NCBI RefSeq assembly: GCF_042676245.1
Contig: NZ_JBHTKA010000008.1
Location: 434,001 to 498,000 of the forward strand
DNA from: Ohtaekwangia kribbensis
Lineage (GTDB): Bacteria > Bacteroidota > Bacteroidia > Cytophagales > Cyclobacteriaceae
Direction: 5' to 3'
Length of the DNA stretch: 64,000 nucleotides
The stretch's first letter is position 1. The number at the start of each line of letters is the position of its first letter. Shown one piece after another: positions 59,405-64,000 of the stretch. Both the position numbers and the translations under genes were made by a program. Under the pieces are notes generated by a model that searched no databases, was not told the origin of the DNA, and saw only the letters and a list, made by a program, of their open reading frames with translations.

Positions 59405-60691
59405 ATGGAGTTTAGAAAAGTGATACGGGATTTGATTGTTGGTGAAGACAAGCACATTGAGTCCTGGGGAGAGTATAAGCAGGTAATGCTTTCCGGGCAA
59501 TTTGCGTTGCTCGGTATTCTTGTATGTGCGCTATATATAGTGATCGATGTTCTGTCGGGTACATATTTCTCGGTGCCGGTATTTGTATGCAGTGCTTTTT
59601 TTCTTTCACTCTCTATTTTCATACATCGGCAAGGCGACCATTGCCTGGCAAATTACTTTCTATTACCTACGGTTAACATCATGGTATATCTTTTCGCGGC
59701 CAGCGAATCGCCCAACACCGGTATCTTTGTTTTTTTCATTGCCAACTCGGTAGCCGCTTTCGCGGTGTTTAGCTATAAGCAGCGACTACTTTCAATATTG
59801 TTCGCTGTATTTACGTATGTACTCTTTGCGATGGCTTACTTTGTTGATTTCAGTTTATTACCAAAAAGAAATCATAGCGAAGAATTACTGTTACTACATC
59901 TTGTATTAAACTTTACCGTTGCACTGCCGGCCATTACCATGGGCGTATATCTGCTCATAAGCCTGAATCATTATAACGCTATACAACTAGTGCAGAGCAA
60001 CGAGATGCTCACCAAGACCAACCGTGAACTCGATCGTTTTGTATACAGCACTTCGCACGACCTTCGTGCTCCATTAACTTCCATCATGGGCTTGCTCAAC
60101 ATAGCAGAGCGCTCGCAAAACGCCCATGAAATGAAGAACTATATGCTGATGATGAAGGATCGCATTCATTCGCTGGATAAGTTCATTAAAGATATTACCG
60201 ATTACTCCCGGAACAACCGTCTTGATATTACGCGCGAGAAAGTAAACCTGCACGAACTGGCGCACGAAGTATGGGATAGCCTGCGCTACTCTCCGGAGGC
60301 TGAGCGAATTGATTTCCATGTGGATATACCGGAAGACACCGTGGTGGAATCAGACAAGAACCGCCTACGCATCATCATCGGTAACCTGGTTTCCAACGCC
60401 ATTCGCTACCACGATAATCGTAAAGACGGAAAGTATATACGCCTGCAACACCAGTTAAACGGACGCGTATTTTACCTGAAGGTGGAAGACAATGGTCAAG
60501 GTATAGCACCAGAGTATCACGGCAAGATATACGACATGTTTTATCGCGGTAACGAAAAATCAAAGGGCTCGGGCCTCGGACTATATATTGTAAAGGAAAC
60601 ACTCATGAAGCTTTCTGGGTCTATACATCTTGAATCGGCACCGGGTATTGGCTCTACCTTTACAGTAAAACTGCCCAAACACATCGCGTAA
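59405..60691 (+). CDS. Orphan membrane histidine kinase
   Basis: The ATG at 59405 (MEFRKVIRDLIVGEDKH) gives 428 residues; an upstream TTG gives an unlikely extension. Five to six membrane helices (about 30-205) are followed by HisKA with YSTSHDLRAPLTSIMG (about residue 215) and HATPase with GNLVSNAIRYHDN, DNGQGIAPEY and GSGLGLYIVKETL. It lacks a clear extracellular sensor domain, so it may sense within the membrane. No response regulator gene lies nearby. A TACTTTTG element 20 bases upstream may be its promoter. Confidence 0.9.
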   Translation: MEFRKVIRDLIVGEDKHIESWGEYKQVMLSGQFALLGILVCALYIVIDVLSGTYFSVPVFVCSAFFLSLSIFIHRQGDHCLANYFLLPTVNIMVYLFAASESPNTGIFVFFIANSVAAFAVFSYKQRLLSILFAVFTYVLFAMAYFVDFSLLPKRNHSEELLLLHLVLNFTVALPAITMGVYLLISLNHYNAIQLVQSNEMLTKTNRELDRFVYSTSHDLRAPLTSIMGLLNIAERSQNAHEMKNYMLMMKDRIHSLDKFIKDITDYSRNNRLDITREKVNLHELAHEVWDSLRYSPEAERIDFHVDIPEDTVVESDKNRLRIIIGNLVSNAIRYHDNRKDGKYIRLQHQLNGRVFYLKVEDNGQGIAPEYHGKIYDMFYRGNEKSKGSGLGLYIVKETLMKLSGSIHLESAPGIGSTFTVKLPKHIA

Positions 60692-60752
60692 GTGATCCCC
60701 TAACAAACGGCAGGGTACTATCCTTAACATTTAAAAAACAGGTGACAGTCCG

Positions 60753-60781
60753 TTGCAGACTGTTGACTAATATTATCTTTG
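60753..60781 (+). promoter_or_regulatory. Promoter of glyS
   Basis: TTG (60753-60755), 18 bases, TATCTTTG (60774-60781), good match to the Bacteroidota consensus. The glyS ATG at 60788 follows only 6 bases later, so the mRNA would have almost no leader. Confidence 0.6.
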
Positions 60782-60787
60782 CCGCTT

Positions 60788-62332
60788 ATGGCAACGCAAG
60801 AAGATAACCTGTTTAAAAATGTGATTGCCCATGCCAAGGAGTATGGGTTCATCTTTCCTTCCAGTGAGATTTATGATGGCCTCAGTGCTGTATATGATTA
60901 CGGGCAGAACGGGGCCGAACTGAAAAACAATCTGAAGGAGTATTGGTGGAAGTTTATGACCCTGCTACACGATAATATAGTGGGGATCGATGCCGCTATC
61001 TTCATGCATCCCACTACCTGGAAAGCCTCCGGCCACGTGGATGCCTTCAACGATCCGATGATCGACAACAAAGATTCCAAGAAACGCTATCGCGCAGATG
61101 TGCTCATTGAAGATGCTATCGCGAAGATGGAAGATAAGATCAACAAAGAAGTTGAGAAGGCTGAGAAACGTTTTGGTGATGCCTTTAACAAAGAGACTTT
61201 CATTACAACCAACGCGCGTGTACTTGAATATCAAAAGAAGATAGATGAGACCAATGCACGCCTGAAAGATGCCATGGGTAATGGCGACATGGCTGCGATG
61301 AAGCAGTTGGTGATTGATCTTGAAATTGCAGATCCAATCTCGGGTACCAAGAACTGGACCGATGTTCGTCAGTTCAACCTCATGTTCTCTACCGAGATCG
61401 GTTCACTGGCAGAAGAAGCAAACAAGATATACTTACGTCCGGAAACCGCTCAGGGTATATTTGTAAACTTCCTAAACGTGCAGAAGACCGGTCGTATGAA
61501 AATACCGTTTGGTATAGCACAGATCGGTAAAGCTTTCCGTAACGAAATTGTAGCGCGTCAATTTATATTCCGTATGCGCGAGTTCGAGCAAATGGAGATG
61601 CAGTTCTTTATCAAGCCGGGTGAAGAAATGAAGTGGTACGAGTACTGGAAAGCCAAGCGAATGAAATGGCACCAGACTTTAGGACTTGGTAACGAGAATT
61701 ACCGTTTCCACGATCACTTAAACCTGGCGCATTATGCTAACGCTGCGTGCGACATCCAGTTTAATTTCCCGATGGGCTTTAAAGAATTGGAAGGTATACA
61801 CTCACGTACCGATTTCGATTTGAAGAATCATGAGAAATACTCTGGCAAGAAACTACAGTACTTCGATTCAGAAGAAAATCAATCGTATATACCTTACGTT
61901 GTAGAGACTTCGGTTGGTCTTGATCGTCTGTTCCTATCTGTATTATCCAAATCATACCAGGAAGAAAAACTGGAAGATGGGAGTGAGCGCGTTGTACTGA
62001 GGATACCAGCGCCACTGGCTCCGCATAAAGTGGCTATACTTCCATTGATCAAGCGAGATGGCTTACCAGAAAAAGCAGAAGCGATTATGAACGATCTGAA
62101 ATACGATCTTCGTTGCTTCTACGAAGAGAAGGATGCCATTGGTAAACGCTATAGACGACAGGATGCTATCGGTACTCCCTATTGCATTACCATCGATCAC
62201 CAAACATTGGAGGACGATACCGTTACTATCCGCGATCGTGATACGATGAAACAAGAGCGTGTCAAAATCGCTGATGTAAAAGCGAAGCTGATTGATGCCT
62301 GTTCAATTAACAACCTCCTCCGCAAAATTTAA
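60788..62332 (+). CDS. glyS: Glycyl-tRNA synthetase
   Basis: The ATG at 60788 (MATQEDNLFKNVIAHAKEYGF) gives 514 residues. It is the homodimeric class II type: SSEIYDGLSAVYDYGQNG (motif-1 region), YLRPETAQGIFVNF, GIAQIGKAFRNEI (motif 2), FREFEQMEMQFF and VETSVGLDRLFLSVL (motif 3), with the C-terminal anticodon domain from about residue 410. It charges tRNA-Gly (EC 6.1.1.14). The symbol glyS is used in Bacteroidota; glyQS is an alternative name for this type. A perfect 9-bp hairpin follows the stop. Confidence 0.95.
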   Translation: MATQEDNLFKNVIAHAKEYGFIFPSSEIYDGLSAVYDYGQNGAELKNNLKEYWWKFMTLLHDNIVGIDAAIFMHPTTWKASGHVDAFNDPMIDNKDSKKRYRADVLIEDAIAKMEDKINKEVEKAEKRFGDAFNKETFITTNARVLEYQKKIDETNARLKDAMGNGDMAAMKQLVIDLEIADPISGTKNWTDVRQFNLMFSTEIGSLAEEANKIYLRPETAQGIFVNFLNVQKTGRMKIPFGIAQIGKAFRNEIVARQFIFRMREFEQMEMQFFIKPGEEMKWYEYWKAKRMKWHQTLGLGNENYRFHDHLNLAHYANAACDIQFNFPMGFKELEGIHSRTDFDLKNHEKYSGKKLQYFDSEENQSYIPYVVETSVGLDRLFLSVLSKSYQEEKLEDGSERVVLRIPAPLAPHKVAILPLIKRDGLPEKAEAIMNDLKYDLRCFYEEKDAIGKRYRRQDAIGTPYCITIDHQTLEDDTVTIRDRDTMKQERVKIADVKAKLIDACSINNLLRKI

Positions 62333-62355
62333 TTTTAATAGTATATAGAAATATT

Positions 62356-62386
62356 ATGCAGACATTCTGATTCAGGGTGTCTGCAT
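62356..62386. terminator. Hairpin after glyS
   Basis: ATGCAGACA (62356-62364) pairs perfectly with 62378-62386, 13-base loop, 23 bases after the stop. No T-run follows, so termination is likely but not certain. Confidence 0.45.
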
Positions 62387-62434
62387 GTATATGCTATATA
62401 TAGTTGTACAGAACTACTTAATCTTAATCATACC

Positions 62435-63025
62435 ATGAATCCTATCCTGAACAGAAATCTCTTTTTTGTAAAAGAGCACGTGGGCATGTTTAAAGCTTCC
62501 AACAGCTTCGACATCTACAATCCCGAAACACAACAAATTATACTGAACTGCCGCGAGGAGAACCTCGGTTTCTTTACCAAGATGCTGCGCTTCTCCGATT
62601 ACAAGCGCATGACTCCTTTCAACATCGAAATAAAAACACCAGCCGGTGAAAAAATTATAACCGTAAGACGTGGTGTTTCCATCTTCCTTTCCACCGTAGA
62701 GGTATTAGATGAGAACGATGTGGTGATCGGCAAGTTCAAGCAAAAGTTCTTTTCAATAGGTGGAAAGTTTGAAGTGCTGGATGCAAGTGAACGCTCACTC
62801 TGTATGCTGAAAGGAAAATGGACAAGCTGGGATTTCAAATTTGTATCTGCGGATAATAAAGAGTTTGCTACGGTAACAAAGAAATGGTCTGGCCTTGGTA
62901 AAGAGTTGTTCACTTCCGCTGATAATTATGTTCTGCAGATCAGCGCTGAAGTACCGGAGAATCATCCGCTTCGTCAGCTTATTATGGCGGCTGTTATGTG
63001 TATCGACTTTGTTTTGAAAGAGTAA
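62435..63025 (+). CDS. Phospholipid scramblase-related (LURP-one-like) protein
   Basis: The product has 196 residues with no signal peptide. The order NPILNRNLFFVKEHVGMFKA, YDIYNPETQQII, FNIEIKTPAGEKIITVRRG, FKQKFFSIGGKFEVLD (part) and the C-terminal hydrophobic helix (LIMAAVMCIDFVL) fit the Tubby/LURP-one-like fold of scramblase-related proteins. Function in bacteria is unknown. The C-terminal helix suggests membrane contact. Confidence 0.75.
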   Translation: MNPILNRNLFFVKEHVGMFKASNSFDIYNPETQQIILNCREENLGFFTKMLRFSDYKRMTPFNIEIKTPAGEKIITVRRGVSIFLSTVEVLDENDVVIGKFKQKFFSIGGKFEVLDASERSLCMLKGKWTSWDFKFVSADNKEFATVTKKWSGLGKELFTSADNYVLQISAEVPENHPLRQLIMAAVMCIDFVLKE

Positions 63026-63037
63026 TACTATTTGTCA

Positions 63038-63069
63038 AGACGTGCTGGAATGTTCCATCTGGCACGTCT
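63038..63069. terminator. Hairpin after the scramblase-related gene
   Basis: AGACGTGC (63038-63045) pairs with 63062-63069; inside it TGGA/TCCA forms a further short stem. Confidence 0.45.
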
Positions 63070-63092
63070 ATAAATATTTAATATCTTGCGCA

Positions 63093-63119
63093 GCGAAAAA
63101 TGATCTATACATTTTTCGC
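63093..63119. terminator. Second hairpin, just before dgt
   Basis: GCGAAAAATG (63093-63102) pairs perfectly with 63110-63119, loop ATCTATA. It lies 12 bases ahead of the dgt start, so it may affect dgt translation or end the upstream transcript. Confidence 0.45.
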
Positions 63120-63131
63120 TCTTTACTTTTC

Positions 63132-64000
63132 ATGAACTGGCAATCTCTTCTTTCTTCACAACGTTCGGGTTCCAAGCCAACTTCTTCAGAAGCTTCGCGC
63201 AGTGCTTTTGAACAGGATTATGATCGTATCATTTTCTCGCATCCTTTTAGAAGACTGCAAGATAAAACGCAGGTTCATCCGCTGCCGGAGCACGACTTTG
63301 TGCATACGCGTTTAACACACTCGCTCGAAGTGTCGAGTGTAGGCCGGTCGTTGGGGCGTAAGGCCGGAGAAGTAATTGTACAACGACACCCGGAGTTGAA
63401 AGACAAATTTTCGTTGTTTGATTTCGGTGCAATTGTCGCAGCAGCATCGTTGGCACACGATCTTGGTAATCCTCCGTTTGGTCATGCCGGTGAAGACTCG
63501 CTCTCTGATTTTTTTCTGGAGAATGCTCACGGACGATCTTTTCAATCTAAAGTAACAGATGCTGAGTGGAATGATTTGGTAAAGTTTGAAGGTAACGCGC
63601 AGGGCTTTCGCATCATCAACAGCAATCAATACGGCCTTAAGCTTACACAGGCAACATTGGGTGCCTTTACTAAATATCCTTGTCCTGCATTGTTTCCGGG
63701 GCGTGATAAAGCGAAGAAGAGTCAGAAGAAGTTCGGGTTCTTTCAATCCGAGAAAGATATATTCGCTGCTACGGCCAATCAGCTTGAATTAATACCTGTT
63801 GCAGTTGATGCATGGGTTCGTCATCCATTAACATTTCTGGTGGAAGCAGCTGATGATATCTGCTATAGCATCATCGACCTGGAAGATGGTTGTCGCATGG
63901 GCCTCGTGCCGTATAGGGATACCGTGGAATTGCTGGCCAACATTCTGAAAGATAATTTCAAACCCGAGAAGCTTGACAAGATCAGCGGGCAGAATGAACG
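63132..64000 (+). CDS. dgt: Deoxyguanosinetriphosphate triphosphohydrolase, 3' end cut off
   Basis: The frame from ATG 63132 is open to the window end, so the stop lies beyond 64000; about 289 codons are visible. It has FSHPFRRLQDKTQVHP, the HD-type RLTHSLEVSSVGRSLG, SLAHDLGNPPFGHAGE with the metal His-Asp pair and VEAADDICYSIIDLEDG, all typical of dGTPases. The enzyme splits dGTP to deoxyguanosine and triphosphate (EC 3.1.5.1). It follows two hairpins after the scramblase-related gene. Confidence 0.92.
   Translation, partial: MNWQSLLSSQRSGSKPTSSEASRSAFEQDYDRIIFSHPFRRLQDKTQVHPLPEHDFVHTRLTHSLEVSSVGRSLGRKAGEVIVQRHPELKDKFSLFDFGAIVAAASLAHDLGNPPFGHAGEDSLSDFFLENAHGRSFQSKVTDAEWNDLVKFEGNAQGFRIINSNQYGLKLTQATLGAFTKYPCPALFPGRDKAKKSQKKFGFFQSEKDIFAATANQLELIPVAVDAWVRHPLTFLVEAADDICYSIIDLEDGCRMGLVPYRDTVELLANILKDNFKPEKLDKISGQNE

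Noticed and set aside
1..64000. CRISPR arrays, insertion sequences, rRNA, prophage
   Set aside because: No regularly spaced repeats, transposase or integrase motifs, or rRNA-like sequence were found.

Overview
The window looks like chromosomal DNA of a Bacteroidota, probably of the Cytophagales (inference; no marker rRNA is present). Supporting signs are the DUF4270 lipoprotein, a 7TMR-DISM histidine kinase, a TPR protein ending in a LuxR-type HTH, DUF1573, an orphan FtsX/MacB-type permease, a conserved-looking glmS / DUF4270 / short glycogen-synthase / panC / panD neighbourhood, and many upstream regions with the Bacteroidota -7 element TAnnTTTG. The clearest promoter is TTTG-N19-TAAATTTG in front of tRNA-His. 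I see no insertion sequence, phage, CRISPR array or rRNA.

Layout. 1-4.5 kb: the most accessory-looking part, with a partial carboxypeptidase-regulatory-domain protein, a TonB-C-like exported protein, a Ser/Asp/His-rich secreted protein, two unknown proteins, an HD hydrolase of the SpoT-like type and a lipoprotein. 4.5-11 kb: an ABC permease, RDD membrane protein, EF-hand-like lipoprotein, DUF1801 protein and a GAF-PAS-PAS protein with no output domain. 11-22 kb: DUF6892-like protein, GH20 hexosaminidase, FN3 secreted protein, DEAD-box helicase, dihydroorotase, tRNA-His, chromate transporter, 2OG-Fe(II) oxygenase, Tat-exported superoxide dismutase and a CTP-synthase-C-terminal-like protein. 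22.6-27.2 kb: five copies of a small STAS/SpoIIAA-like family (two of one subtype, three of another, one of them a pseudogene) around a membrane TPR-HTH regulator. This is the least explained block.

27-60 kb is mainly housekeeping: ribD and prmC (divergent), a DUF2520 protein, two hydrolases, hemB, three sensor kinases and one OmpR-type regulator, DUF1573, the glmS operon, panC-panD, a GH130-like lipoprotein, a LOG protein, a lytic transglycosylase, a creatininase-like protein, a MORN-type protein, FMN reductase, fRMsr, a membrane MutS-like protein, a YWTD propeller, cysteine desulfurase, glmM, mazG and a Na+/H+-antiporter/universal-stress pair. 60-64 kb: glyS, a scramblase-related protein and the start of dgt, cut by the window end.

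The genes link into amino-sugar and cell-wall supply (glmS, glmM, GH20, lytic transglycosylase), cofactor synthesis (ribD, panC, panD, hemB, cysteine desulfurase), oxidative defence (SOD, fRMsr) and envelope signalling. Start codons were often moved inward from the longest open frame to match signal peptides or family N-termini; such choices are stated per gene. No database search was possible, so family names rest on recognised motifs.
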